64,000 nucleotides of DNA, from the NCBI RefSeq assembly GCF_901000735.1, contig NC_081545.1, positions 33,721,634 through 33,785,633 of the forward strand. Direction: 5' to 3'. Position 1 is the first letter of the stretch. Every line of letters begins with the position of its first letter. The position numbers and the translations under genes were made by a program. Positions 1 to 11,965 of this stretch are shown here, in pieces. The notes below the pieces were generated by a model. The model saw only the letters and a list, made by a program, of their open reading frames with translations. It was not told the DNA's origin and ran no database searches. The stretch comes from Corylus avellana (taxonomy: Eukaryota; Streptophyta; Magnoliopsida; Fagales; Betulaceae).

Positions 1-231
1 CGGCGAACACCAAGATAAGCTAGACCTAAGAACACTGGTAAGCGGTGCCAAATCCCCAGCTTATCAATGGAGTGGACAATCTGCACGAAACACATGAAAG
101 ATAACGTCATTAATTATGTCTTCCTCCCATAAAAAGAAACATGCATACGCTAATTAATTAATGAGTGTCAATCGTATATGTCTAGCTAGTAGCTAGCTAG
201 CTACATGCATGTGTTGACATTTTCAGAAACA

Positions 232-264
<33 letters not shown>

Positions 265-421
265 GCACAAGCTTATAGATGAACATTAATGGCAGTACAA
301 GGAAGAGGAAAGCGTCTATGAGAGTCATCTTGGCAACAGCTTCATGGAAGTCTCCATGGATGAATCGATGGAAAGGAGCAGTTAGGAGGGCCCTCAGGGA
401 TGTCATTACTACAGACAACAT
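1..421 (-). CDS. Alpha-dioxygenase copy 1, 5' part only, cut by window edge
   Basis: This is the N-terminal part of a fatty-acid alpha-dioxygenase. The coding exons are 299-421 (exon 1, 41 codons, ATG at 421) and 1-80 (start of exon 2, running off the window). Acceptor CAG and donor GT sites are intact and frame is kept. The sequence is nearly identical to the complete gene at 14126-18549, and the exon 2 differences I see are silent, as expected if the protein was under selection. Intron 1 carries a longer AAT run (about 234-260) than the other two copies. Exons 2-10 should lie to the left, so this may be a complete gene; the window cannot show it. A TA-rich stretch at about 470-482 lies some 50 bp upstream of the ATG and is the candidate TATA region. 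Confidence 0.8.
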
Positions 422-2035
422 TGTCGATCGTTGCTTGCATACAATTACTACTCTTTCTTTAAGATATACACATATATATATACCAAATGGAGGGACGTCG
501 TCCTTCGTGCAAAAATGTCAAACGATGATCGAGAGGCGGCCAATATTGATTAACTAAAATGCAGCCTTTTTGAACAATTCACCTGAGCGGCGGAACTATG
601 GGCTGATATGACTTTTATAGGTCAAAGTTGTGAAAATCATATTTTGAGAAGTGTTTCGGAACCAAACAAATGAACCCAAATTTTTTTTTCAAATTGAAAT
701 GGCAGACCGTGAATAGTACACAAAGAAGAGAGAATTGCATTTTTTTAATTTAAAAACTCTTGCCACGTAAATTTGAAAATTTTTCTAGGTTCATTTGTTT
801 GGCTTCCTAACACTTCTCTCATATTCTTACTTTAACATGCATATTCCTATACTAACCCCCCTTTTTTTAAGCAAAAAGGGCAGGAGGTGGTGATGCTACT
901 CTACCGGGATTAATTTACCATGGTAACATCTATTCACTGAGAATTGCTAAGGAAGGACCTAGACGGTGGGAACCGTAGATGCTCCGTCAAGACCAATTGA
1001 ATCATAACTTGACTCAACTCCACTAAGACATCAGTGGATTCCTAAGGCGGCTAGTTCAGGAGGCGCCTAAACGACAAGAACTATAGGCACTCTGTCAACA
1101 ACAATTGAACTAGAACCTGACCCAGCCCCATCAGGACATCAGTGAATTTTTAAGGTGGCTAACACTAAATAGGTTTATGTGAGTGATTATCCATTGCGGA
1201 TATTCGGACCTACGCCTTAGTACATGTCTGGACCTTATGGACCTCCAATGGTGGTCTTATAATAACCCATTAATGATAAAAATATTCATCCAGTTTATTA
1301 ATTAGCCAGGCTTCCACTTTTTTATGTTCTATTTTACTATTTTTCTCCAAGTGGTGTTGTGTATATATGTATTTTGTTTTATTGATTTATAATATTAATG
1401 TTAGAATTGGTCTATCAATAGAGAGCATAAGCTGGTACGTGAAGACCCAAGTCTACCAGACAAAATAATAATATAATTAAAGACAATAATTCAATGTTCC
1501 CGACATAAGAAATGATCTAGACCATCAATCATGCCGTCTCTTTTTTGTTTTTGTGTGTTTAAAAAGAGAATTATATATATTAATTTACACCTAAAGAGAT
1601 AAAACAATTGTCAAAGCTACCAGGACCAGAAGGAAACGAATATGATGATATCATAACAAACTTTATACAATAATCTAAACCTGCTGCTAGCAACATCGGT
1701 CCAATTAAAACATTAACGTACGTTTACACACGTACACTTTTGTTTAATTAATTACCTAGTGCTTGTTGAACCAGACAGGTACATTATACCATCGTTAACG
1801 ATAAAGCATATATAATTGCTCTATCTAATACAACTTAATTATCGGAAAGAACAAGTCTTATGTTATTGCTGAAATTTCCTTTACATATGCAAGAGTTGCA
1901 ACGTATTGCACACGAAGATTTGGTGCAATTTATATAACTTTGAAGGTTAACCATATCAAAATAAGGTCAACACGCAAGACACGTACGTACGTGTTTTGAA
2001 TTCCCATATCGGCGCCTGCCTCTCTGGGGCAGGAA
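422..2035. repeat. DOX upstream spacer, present three times
   Basis: No gene is recognised. The sequence recurs almost unchanged at 18550-19898 and more diverged at 20936-22347. Inside it, about 970-1053 and 1083-1165 are a degenerate direct repeat, each ending in an 'acatcagtg' segment. This looks like an old transposon remnant, not coding. Several short ATG-initiated frames here have no family resemblance. Confidence 0.6.
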
Positions 2036-4480
2036 CTAGGAAGGAGACTATTCATAATTAATTAGCTAATTATTATCAAAAAAATTTCAACGTGGCAGCC
2101 AACGTGTTTTGAATTCCCATATGGCGCACGCCTCTCTGGCAAAGGGATCTGTTTGGCAACTCATATAAGCTAGCTTATATCAAATTATTAACCAATTGCA
2201 GATCATGACGTGTTTTAATTTGCATTCACATCGCCTTCCTGGACTATCTCCCTGTTAGTCTATTTTCATGCATCATGAATGTAATCGGAGTCAAGCTAGC
2301 TGATTTGTTGATACTACCTGCTGCTTCCTTTGTATTTAGTGTATGTTTTTGTTCAACCCCATAAGAAATGTAGGAAATGGGGAACACCAATATTATCCCA
2401 TGCATGCACGTTATCAATATTTCTCAATTCAATATTAATATAACATATTATCTCTTCTTAATTTCTTACTTCTTAATTCTTACCAATAATTGTCATAAAG
2501 TGTTCCTAGCGATACTATAAGAATTAGTATATTAATTCGTACAGTAGAACAAAATAAAAGTACCTCTCTTACACATGCATCAAAATAGGATCTGATATAT
2601 ATATTAGTGATGTTTCACATGCCTTTTAACTCCTGATAGTGTCTATCATTTTCTTTTCTTTTCAGTACGCTATTAGAACAATACCCACAATATTCACCGT
2701 TTATATGCATCACCATACTCGATAAATTGGAAAGAATTTTTTTTTTCTTTCTTCTTGTTTCGTATATATAGCATTTCGTACATGTTGCAATACTCTAATG
2801 CAACTCCCTTACAAAAACTTTTCCTGCGCATCCTCTCAAAGGTTTTTTCTAGTTTCTTATTACAAACTAACGTGTTAAGTTTAACTGATGTGATAATGTC
2901 AGGTAAACACGCAAGCAAAAATCGACCTTTACCGCCACCAAAAGAAGAGAATGTCATTGGATAAGGGTAGGCCCTGAACAGGCCGAGATGGGGAATACCT
3001 TGGGCCCATATGGCCCAAGGTAATTAGCTAAATACCGAGATGGAGAATGTCATTGGAAGGAGACTATTCATAATTAATTAGCTACTTATTATCAACAAAA
3101 TTTCAACGTGGCAGACAACGTGTTTTGAATTCCCACATGGGCGCCCGCCTCTCTGGCAAAGGGATCTGCTTGGCAACTCATATAAGCTAGCTTAGATCAA
3201 ATTATCAACCAATTGCTGATCATGACGTGTTTTGCATTCACACCGCCTTCCTGGACTATCTGTTTTCATGCATCATGCATGAATGTAATCGGAGTCAAGC
3301 GGATTTGGTGATCATACTACTTGCTTCTTCCTTTTGTTTTTGTTCAACCACATAAGAAAGGTAGGAAATGGAGAAGAACATTATCCCATGCCATGCACAT
3401 TAATTATCCATTCTCAATACAATATTATAACTTATATCTTCTTTCTTACGAATTCAATAATTGTCATAAAGTGTTGTTTGGGATACTATAATCGTTAAAA
3501 TTAGTATAATACAGTAGATCAAAATAACAATGCCTCTCTTACATCAAAATAGGAACTGATTAGTGATGTCTCACATGCCTTTTAACTCCATGAGTGTCTA
3601 TCATTTTCTTTTCTCAGCGGTGAGTACGTCATAATGGCTCAAATTGTTAATAAGTGTAAAGATAATTGCTGAAAAGTATTAATATTTAAGTTGGTGGGCT
3701 CAAGTCCTATTTATCTGTAAGAGGATAATGTTAGTTTTAAAAAGAGTTCAAGAACAACTTAGAATTGGATTTCTAGAGAAAACGTGTGTGGGTAAACATG
3801 TGGGCCGCAATGTTTATCTTCATCATGGAAAAGACTTTGTATTCATGATGGTTTCGTTTTCCTAACAGCAATTTGGTTAAAATTGTTCTCCTATTTTTCG
3901 TGACTAAGTCTCTATAAAAAGACATGTAGTCTGTGGTTGAGATCATCCGGAAAATTCAAATTGGTGAGAACACTTTGTAGCATTTATAAAGTATAAAGAT
4001 TTTTTCTTTATTGGGTATTTGAGAGGGACGGTTGAGTGGGGAGTACAAGGGGTGTACAAGGGGTTAAAGGCTTGGGTTTGAGATATTAAACTTGAGCAGT
4101 TCAAGCTTGTATTATTGTACTCAATATTTCTCAATAGTAAAGAAGGAGACTGAATCACGCCCTGTGAATGTAGGCATATTGCCGAACCACATAAACTCTT
4201 TGTGTACATGTGTGATTGGTGTGTGTTATTGTGTGTTTTCTTTCCAAACTTGTCTTTCGCATAAAGGTCTGATGGAAAATTAGTTGCCAATTAATTATTA
4301 ATTTTCCCAACAATTAGAACAATACCCACGATATTTACCGTCTAAATGCATCACCATATTCAACAAATTAGAAAGGAAAAGCTATTTTTTTCAGCAACAT
4401 GTACTAAATGCGCACTTTGTACATGTTGCAATATACTCTAATGCAGCACGCACACAAAAACTTTTTCATCGCGCATCATC
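2036..4480. repeat. Diverged direct repeat of about 1 kb units
   Basis: Unit 1 starts near 2038 and unit 2 near 3056, both with a stretch beginning aaggagactattcataa. Both then carry the same landmarks: the gacgtgttt segment, the CCTTCCTGGACTATC segment, and an ending that resembles the sequence at 2672-2815. Unit 2 is longer because of the LTR-like insertion at 3645-4312. No gene is recognised. Confidence 0.6.
3645..4312 (+). mobile_element. Probable solo LTR, Copia-like, in block A
   Basis: This insertion of 668 bp is missing from the neighbouring repeat unit. It begins TGTT and ends AACA. It has a TATA-like ctctataaaaag at about 3911 and, near its end, a ccgaaccacataaactcttt segment of the kind seen in the U5 part of plant Copia LTRs. 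No primer-binding site or internal region follows, so it looks like a solo LTR. I could not find a matching target-site duplication, which leaves the exact ends uncertain. The antisense frame of 115 codons here is a by-product, not a gene. A second copy is at 23852-24506. Confidence 0.5.
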
Positions 4481-5285
4481 TCAAACTTATGCTTTGTTTG
4501 GTTTGTATAATAGACCTATGAAAACAAATAGCTAATCTTACGGTATAACTATTCATTTGTTAGGCTACACATTATTCTTGGGAATAGTTTATTCCCATTG
4601 AACCACTAATCTCAAACACACAGGATTAGATAAGCCACTCATTTTTTAGTGGCTTAACTAATCCTTAAGGAATGAAATACATTTTTCAAAAATACTCANN
4701 NNNNNNNNNNNNNNNNNNNNNNNNNNNNNNNNNNNNNNNNNNNNNNNNNNNNNNNNNNNNNNNNNNNNNNNNNNNNNNNNNNNNNNNNNNNNNNNNNNTA
4801 TAAAAAGAATAGCTATTATATTTTACACTCTTCTATTCTCCGTAGTAACTATTCATTTTCTAATGGACTAGACATTTCGAGAACCAAACGAGGCGTAACA
4901 TGTTAATTTATGTAATATTTATTTTATTAGTTACTAAATAATTTAATTTAAGTTTAACTGATGTGATAATGCCACATAGACACGCAAGCAAAAATCTACC
5001 TTTACCACCAAAAGAAGAGAATGTCATTGGAGAAGGGTAGGCCTTGAGCAGGACGAGATCTTGGGCCGAACAGGCTTAGTCCGACCCCTAAATGCAGCTC
5101 AACCTGCCCAATTATAGGCCCAAACAGTATCCTTATTCTAAAGAAGAGAAATTGTTGTTGATTCTGGAATATCTGTTTTTCTTTTCCAACAAATAAGACC
5201 AAAAACCCCTAAATGCATCTCCCAAAGCCCCTCCAAAGCCCATTTGCTGACTTTCTCTTCCTCTCCTTGTCTCTCAAAAACAGAA
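4313..5285. other. Intergenic region upstream of DEG9 copy A
   Basis: AT-rich non-coding sequence split by the 100-N gap. It includes about 130 bp at 4500-4640 missing from block B. The last 250 bp match the DEG9 leader of block B closely and probably hold the 5' UTR and core promoter. I see no clear TATA box at a convincing distance from the ATG. Confidence 0.5.
4699..4798. other. Assembly gap, 100 N
   Basis: One hundred N, a common placeholder for a gap of unknown size. At the matching place block B carries the GGTGG/CCACC foldback element (24790-25115), a plausible reason why assembly failed here. Confidence 0.95.
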
Positions 5286-8200
5286 ATGGGGGAAAACAAG
5301 CGAAAACGGGGTCGTAAACCCAAAACCCCAACACAAGAGACCAAGGACTTCCAATACACCACCGCAGCAGCAAACGACGTCGTCTCAGTCACCATCCCCG
5401 CCGCCGAGCCCACGACGGACACGAACGACTTATCGGCCTCCCGGAGCCGCCGTGGTCGTCCCCGTAAGGTCAATAAGAACGATAACCCGTGGGCCAACAT
5501 AGCGGCTTCACCGGAGCGCCCAAGCTCCAGACAGGTGGAGCAAAACGGCGACTTGGCCCACGCAACGACTACGATGGCAACGGCAACGACGACGAATAAC
5601 TCCGCTGCGATCGTTTCGGAGCCGGTGAGGTGGGAGAAAGTGGTGAGGGTGGTGCCCTCCATGTACGCGGTGGTCAAGGTTTTCTGCGTTCACACGGAGC
5701 CCAATTTCTCGCTCATATGGCAGAGGAAGAGGCAGAATAGCTCCAGCAGTAGTGGGTTCGTCATTGGGGGCAGGAGGGTCTTGACCAATGCGCATTCGGT
5801 GGAGCACTATACCCAAGTGAAGCTGAAGAAGCGGGCTCCCACACCAAGTACTTGGCCACGGTGTTGGCTATTGGGACTGAATGTGATATCGGTAATGGGA
5901 ATTTTGGTTGTTTTAATTTGGTTTCAAGCTGATTTTGTATACGGGTTTGATGAATTTGGTAAGGCTGCTTTTTTTGAGGAACATAATTGATAGGATTTTG
6001 TTGAATTGGAATTGGAAGAGAGAGGCAATAGCTTGGCGATAAATATGTGGATTGTAGGGTGGGAGTGAGGTTCACTTTTGTTATTGCAATAATGCGAATG
6101 AAAATCTATTAGTAATCCATTAAATAAAGAAAAAATAATGAAAAGTAATGACTATGGTTCTATCAAATTAATGTTACTTATCTAATAGGTTTGTTGTAGG
6201 TATAGGCATTTACTTGAAGTTTTTACTTGGTTTAAATTCTATAAAAATAGTGAAGAAGTCCTAATTTGTGCGTTTCTGTTGAAACGAATACATGAAAGAG
6301 GCTGGTGTGTGTCGAAATGGAATAAAAAGGATATGTTAATGGTTCACCCAGTTAAGCTACCCCGATGCTTATGCTGATCCTAGTGTCTGGTTTAATTGAA
6401 TTAACATTTAGAGATGGTAGAGTAACTCATCTAAAGATTTTAGTTTGAATTTGTATGTAATGTAACTAAAAGGGTTATTTTTTCACTTTTTGTGATGCTT
6501 CAGCAATGCTGACGGTGAGTGATGACGAGTTCTGGGAAGGAGTTTCACCTGTGGAGTTTGGAGATTTGCCTGCGCTCCAAGATGCAGTAACTGTTGTGGG
6601 CTACCCAATTGGGGGTGACACAATCTCTGTGACAAGTGGTGTTGTTTCACGCATTGAGATACTTTCTTATGTTCATGGGTCAACAGAACTTCTCGGACTG
6701 CAGGTTATAGAGTTTTGACTTTACCTTCTGTTAGACTTACTGTTGATATCATGTACCTTTTTGTTGACATAGTCTCTTGCTGTCCCTTGTTATGACATGC
6801 TTTTTCCCAGATAGATGCTGCAATAAACTCTGGAAACTCTGGTGGGCCTGCCTTCAATGATAAAGGAAAGTGTGTGGGTATTGCATTTCAGTCTCTTAAA
6901 CATGAAGATGTGGAGAATATAGGTTATGTCATACCGACACCAGTTATTATGCACTTCATTAAAGATTATGAGAAGAATGGAGCATATACAGGTTTCTCAG
7001 GGTGTAGTTTTACTTTGTTCAACCCCACTTCCGCCGAAAAGAAATCCAAAAATAATATTATAACAAATAAACTCAGTCCAGAAATTTAGCTATTGTAACT
7101 GTAAAGGTTGTTATCTGTATCTTCTTCCGTCCCTGCACATCTGATCAGGCAACTGGAGAACAGGGACAGTGCTGAACTTTGAGGGTATTGTTTCTTTGTT
7201 GAGACTTTTGAGTTGATCTTCATTTCTTTAAATCTTCTCTTCATTTGCGATGTGTTAGGGTTCCCAATTCTTGGAGTTGAATGGCAGAAGATAGAAAATC
7301 CTGATCTACGCATGGCAATGGGGATGGGACCTGATCAGAAAGGTGTCCGTATCAGAAGAATCGAACCTACTGCTCCTGAGTCTCAGGTTCTGAAGCCATC
7401 TGATGTTATCTTGAGTTTTGATGGGGTTAATATTGCTAATGATGGAACAGGTAAACCCCTCCCCTCCCCCCAGCCAAAAGAAAATAAAAAAAATGATAAT
7501 TTAAGATCAGAATTTGTTGCTAGTACTGTGTTCTGTATCTTGTTCATGCATACTCGTTTCTACAACTATGTGTTCTGGTCTTAAGAAATATTTACCATGA
7601 GGAATGATTACCTGTGATAATCTTTTCTAGTAATGCCATAGAACTTAATTAGTTGGCAATTTTTTCTTTAAATCTTTTGTATGCATTTTAAGGTTCATTT
7701 TATGATAATTTGGATACAATACCCTCTGGTTTGCAAAAGTGCGACACCTATAAAATTTTGGATGCTAGCCATATCTCAATTTTCTTTGTCAGTTTGAGGT
7801 CTTTCATCAAATAATAGCTACAATAGGAAGCATGTGCAGTTAAGTGGTTGATTGTTGGGCAACCATGGAAAGTAGATTTTAAAAATGAGGGTTGCGGAGT
7901 GTATACAAGAGTTATAGATGAAGTAATGGAAACTGAACATTTGCAGGAAGTTAGCTTCAGCCAGTGGCTAAAGTAGGGCAACTGACCGAACTACTGTTGT
8001 TTCTTGGCTGATAAAAAGAAAGTGCATCGAGTCACATTTGAACTTTGTCTGAAGTACTTAGGTTTCACACCTCATGCTCTCTTGTTTTGGCCACTCCTAT
8101 GTTGATAACTGTCAGTGTACTATTCTTTCCCCGTCCTGTATCTTTGTTCCACTTCACTTCCACGTGAAACCCATCTTATGGAGGACAGGTCATTGTCTTT

Positions 8201-8553
8201 GGTGTGGCCCAAATTTTTTTCGCAAACCAGGAACATCTATATAGTATTTAAGATTTTGTTTTGAATTTCACGTCTCTTGAGAATACCCATTAACTCTTGC
8301 TTCTTTTAATTCCTTTTTAGTTCCATTCCGGCATGGAGAGCGCATTGGCTTCAGTTATCTTGTATCTCAAAAATACACTGGGGACAATGCTTTAGTAAAA
8401 GTTCTCCGTGATTCAGAGATACTTGAATTCAACATAAGACTTGAAACACACAAGCGGCTCATCCCAGCACACATCAAGGGCAAACCTCCTTCTTATTACA
8501 TTATTGCTGGTTTTGTTTTTACTGCTGTATCCGTACCCTATCTGCGTTCTGAG
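5286..8553 (+). pseudogene. DEG9: DEG9-type serine protease copy A, frameshifted and truncated
   Basis: Exons 5286-5891, 6504-6703, 6811-6991, 7259-7450 and 8321-8553 match exons 1-5 of the intact gene at 25678-30652. Two lesions are seen. Exon 1 is 606 nt instead of 607: one base is missing in about 5835-5842, just after the catalytic His region, so the frame is lost before the catalytic Asp and Ser. Exons 6-9, with the second PDZ region and C-terminus, are absent because homology stops at about 9068. Exons 2-5 remain open in the original frame and their splice sites are intact, so the loss is probably recent. The frameshift could in principle be a base-call error, but the missing exons could not. 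If translated, the product would be an N-terminal fragment of about 184 normal residues plus a foreign tail. Confidence 0.88.
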
Positions 8554-9068
8554 GTGCCTATTTATTTAAGTCTGAATCTTCACTTGCTCTGTCTCTTTCT
8601 CTTCTCTTTTCTCTGTTTCTTTTGCATTTGTTAACTTCTGTGTTCTTTATCAAATAACTGGATGGAATCATTTATTGGGTTTTTATATGCATCTGTATCT
8701 CTTTTTTGGTTGTTTGTTTGTTCCCATACTTTCAGCTTGATGGGGCCTAAAACTTATATTCATAGATTAAATTGACTGAGAAGTATGTGCTGCTAGGTTT
8801 TAGAATCAGATTCAATTTTGTTAATAGTATACAGTATCAGCTGTATAAATGGTCACAATGCATTACATTTTCGTCGTTACCCTCATTGTTATCGCTGTTT
8901 TATTTCAATTAGTTGGTGTTTTCTGATCCCTCCATCCACTAACTTATCATCTGTTAATTAGGGACTTCTCTGAAACTGTTTGTTTTTCAGCTGTTCAGTA
9001 AGAGGTGCATCCTTATGTGAATGTTAACTCTGTTCCTAAAGTAACCAGTGAACTGCAGAAACTTAACC

Positions 9069-9764
9069 CGTTTCGATTACAGCCCTAGAAGAAACAAAGC
9101 CTTTACCAAAATTTGGACCCCAATACATTTATCGGCCCTATTTTGAATTTTACCTTCACTTACGAATTTGTGATACGAGGACTAGAGTTTTATTTGAGTT
9201 CTCCCAAATGTGATGTATGACTTGATCGGTTGAGACCTACCGCTTGAGGATGGAGCTACCATGTCCATGTGAACGCGGTAGTGTCAAACTATGATGCGAC
9301 GAAACAAATCTTTTATCAAAACTTGGACCCCAATACATTTATTGGCCCTATTTTGGATTTTACCTCCACTTACATTTATTGGCCCTATAAGGAAGACTAA
9401 ATAGCTTAATAACGAAAGCCCTTATCCTATCATATGACCTGATTGGTTGAGACCAACCGCTTAGGGTCTACTGGGCACTATTATTGTTGAGAATGGAGCT
9501 ACCATGTCTATGTGAACACATAGCTAGTCTCAAACTATGATATGATGAAACTAGTGCTATAAATAAATCAGTCCATTCAACAACCCACTCGGTTTAACTT
9601 GACTCGAACTTGAGCTCGATATTGTATGAACCCGCTCATTACTGTAAAAACTTGCTCGATTAGTAAATGATACATACCCGACTTGCTCGAGAAAACTCGA
9701 TAAGGACTCGCGAGCTTAACTTGTTTAAAGCTTGACCGGTTCGTTTGCCCGACTCGTTAGCTCG

Positions 9765-9816
<52 letters not shown>

Positions 9817-10330
9817 AACATATATTAATTTATTACTAAAATTAGTTATATAAATTTAAGTATGTACGTTAGTAATTAAGTAATATATGTACTATAAATT
9901 ATTTAATATTTATATTTATACTATAGATAAATGTTTAGAGGTTGTTTTAAAATTCGAGCTTAAACTCTACCCGGATTATACATTAAGGAATTTAATAGCT
10001 TAACTCGAGCTCGAGTTTTGCCCGACTTGGTTCGAATATCATTCTCAATGAACTCGAGCTTTCCTGAATTTTAAACAAGTAGAGCTTGAACACACATTTT
10101 ATAGGTTAGCTCGAACACGAGTTCGGCTCAAATAAGCATCCTCGTAAACGAGCCAGTCTTGAAATCCTAAACCTCTACTCCGTTCGATTACAGCCCTAGA
10201 TGAAACAAAGCCTTTATCAAAACTTGGACCCCAATACATTTATCGGCCCTATTTTGAATTTTACCTTCACTTACGAATTTGTGATATGAGAACCAGAGTT
10301 TTTTTTTAGTTCTCTCAAATGTGATGTATT
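9069..10330. repeat. Unclassified repeat cluster at the DEG9-A breakpoint
   Basis: A segment starting near aaacaaagcctttaycaaaa and running into ttggaccccaatacatt occurs at about 9094, 9303 and 10205. A second segment containing atggagctaccatgtc occurs at about 9249 and 9491. Between them, 9590-10150 is rich in gctcga/tcgagc words, with a TA microsatellite at about 9768-9810. No coding frame with family resemblance is present. The cluster starts exactly where the DEG9 copy breaks off, so it is probably the inserted or recombined element behind the truncation. Confidence 0.5.
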
Positions 10331-11965
10331 TTTTAAAATCACCAATAAATTAAAATTTAATAATAATCATATCAAATTTAATGGTAATTTTAAATACACG
10401 TTACACTTACGAGGACTTAAGGAGGACTTTTATATTATTACTCTAACAGAGCTACACGTGTTGAAGGCTAAAGTCACTCCACTCATTAAGGACCAATTTG
10501 CGCCGATCAGTTGTGCCACTTCCGATTAGACAGTTCTTCGGACAAAGGCGGGATAGCTATTGATTCAATATTAGTGGTTGTCAAGGTTTAAATGAACCTT
10601 GGCCATAAACGTCGTTTTAATATGTACAACGTGACATGAAAATGTGTGCCTGTATTATGGTCCTGACCAAGGCCCACATGTAATTGAACCAAACCGATGT
10701 TAAGAGTTTAATATTTTTTTATTTTTTTGAAAGTTTATTAAATAGAGTGATGTTTATCACGCCGATCATGCACGCCCGGCTGATTTAATATTTTAAAATA
10801 TTTATGGTCCTGACCAAGGCCCACATGTAATTGAACCAAACCGATGTAAGAGTTTAATATTTTTTTTTATTTCATTTTTTATTTATTTTTTTGAAAGTTT
10901 ATTAAATAGAGTGATGATAAACATCACGCCGGTCATGCACGCCCGGCGTGATGTGAATCATCACTCTATTAAATATATCGAATTCAATAACAACTTTGAC
11001 GATATAAAGATATTGTAGCTTGACAAGGACAAAGGAATAAGAAAAGAACCTAAAAATAAAATTATATGTTTACACTAAATAATAATGAATAATTTTAGAA
11101 GTCTTCCTTGTATCATTCCAAGAATAATGTGGCTCTTAAAATCATTATTTTATTAAAATCTAATAATGATCAATCACAAGCTTAATGATGATTTTATAAG
11201 ATATATCATTATTGAAGAGACACAAGAGGAACTTGTAGCATTACTCACCAATAATAGAGACTTGTATTATTACATCAAATGAGTAGAGCTTTGTATGTAT
11301 TTTAACATCAAAGATGATAATGGAATTTACATCAAACAGAAAACAATCAACCATCATGACTCATGAGATTGGAAAATAGCTCTCTCTCTCTCTCTCAATA
11401 TGTATATAATAATAATAATAATAATAATTGTAAAAAAAAACAAACAATTTTTTTAAAAAAAATCCCAATCGGCAAATAAATACAAAAAATATGATTTTTT
11501 TAGAATAAATAAATAATTAGTCACTGTATTTAGCCTAAATTACAAATTGCTTCATGTTGTATGAAAGTAAAATCAAAGGTTCTTGAGATATTCCAAAAAA
11601 AGTAATTTAATTCCTTGAATAAAATTCCGTTAAAAAATTGTTTTTATTCGCTCTTCTTTTTTTTGTATATTTTTTTTTTAGAATTATTTTATTATTTTAT
11701 TTATTAAAAAAATAGGGGTATTATAAGAATATAAAAAAATAAGTGCATTTTGATAGTTTGATGAAATACTTTAGTATCTTTTGAACATTGTAGGCTATAT
11801 CGTAAAGGACTATTAGTTTGGAAAGTTTTTTTATATTTTTTCCATATATATATATATATATAATAAGACAATAATGCTCGCACTATAAATAACAAGACAA
11901 GTGCTGCACCCACTAGGTAGGCAGAGCTTTGGTCGCCATAGCATCTGTAGCTTGCTGCTTACAAA
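10331..11965. repeat. Non-coding region with a direct repeat and a hairpin
   Basis: About 10658-10756 and 10804-10915 are two copies of a segment beginning tggtcctgaccaaggcccac. The second ends in a strong hairpin (10905-10970, listed separately). Short CT and AAT runs lie at about 11380-11428. The rest is AT-rich with no gene I can support. The end of this stretch should hold the promoter of the PGG gene; a TATATATA run lies at about 11845-11862. Confidence 0.45.
10905..10970. repeat. Inverted repeat (hairpin), 28-bp arms
   Basis: The left arm 10905-10932 and right arm 10943-10970 are complementary at 25 of 28 positions, with a 10-base loop. Outer arms carry the word aatagagtgatgat and inner arms catcacgccgg. 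A half copy of the left arm lies at about 10745-10785. This fits a small foldback element, not a terminator of a nearby gene. Confidence 0.7.

Larger units (their letters stand above)
1..9068. repeat. Segmental duplication block A (DOX 5' end to DEG9 exon 5)
   Basis: This block matches 20544-29437 in the same order and orientation: DOX exons 2-1, spacer, DEG9 exons 1-5 and part of intron 5. The match ends abruptly at about 9068, just after the shared tail ctgcagaaacttaacc. Relative to block B it has about 420 bp extra at 1780-2197, a gap at 4699-4798 and many point differences. The right end truncates DEG9. The left end lies outside the window. Confidence 0.85.

Noticed and set aside
3943..4290. 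Antisense open frame of 115 codons, with a similar one at 24211-24507
   Set aside because: Both lie on the reverse strand of a repeated LTR-like element; the frame differs between copies and has no protein-family resemblance.
5138..5677. Reverse-strand frame of 179 codons over DEG9 exon 1, repeated at 25593-26069
   Set aside because: Shadow of the GC-rich coding exon; low-complexity composition and no family resemblance.
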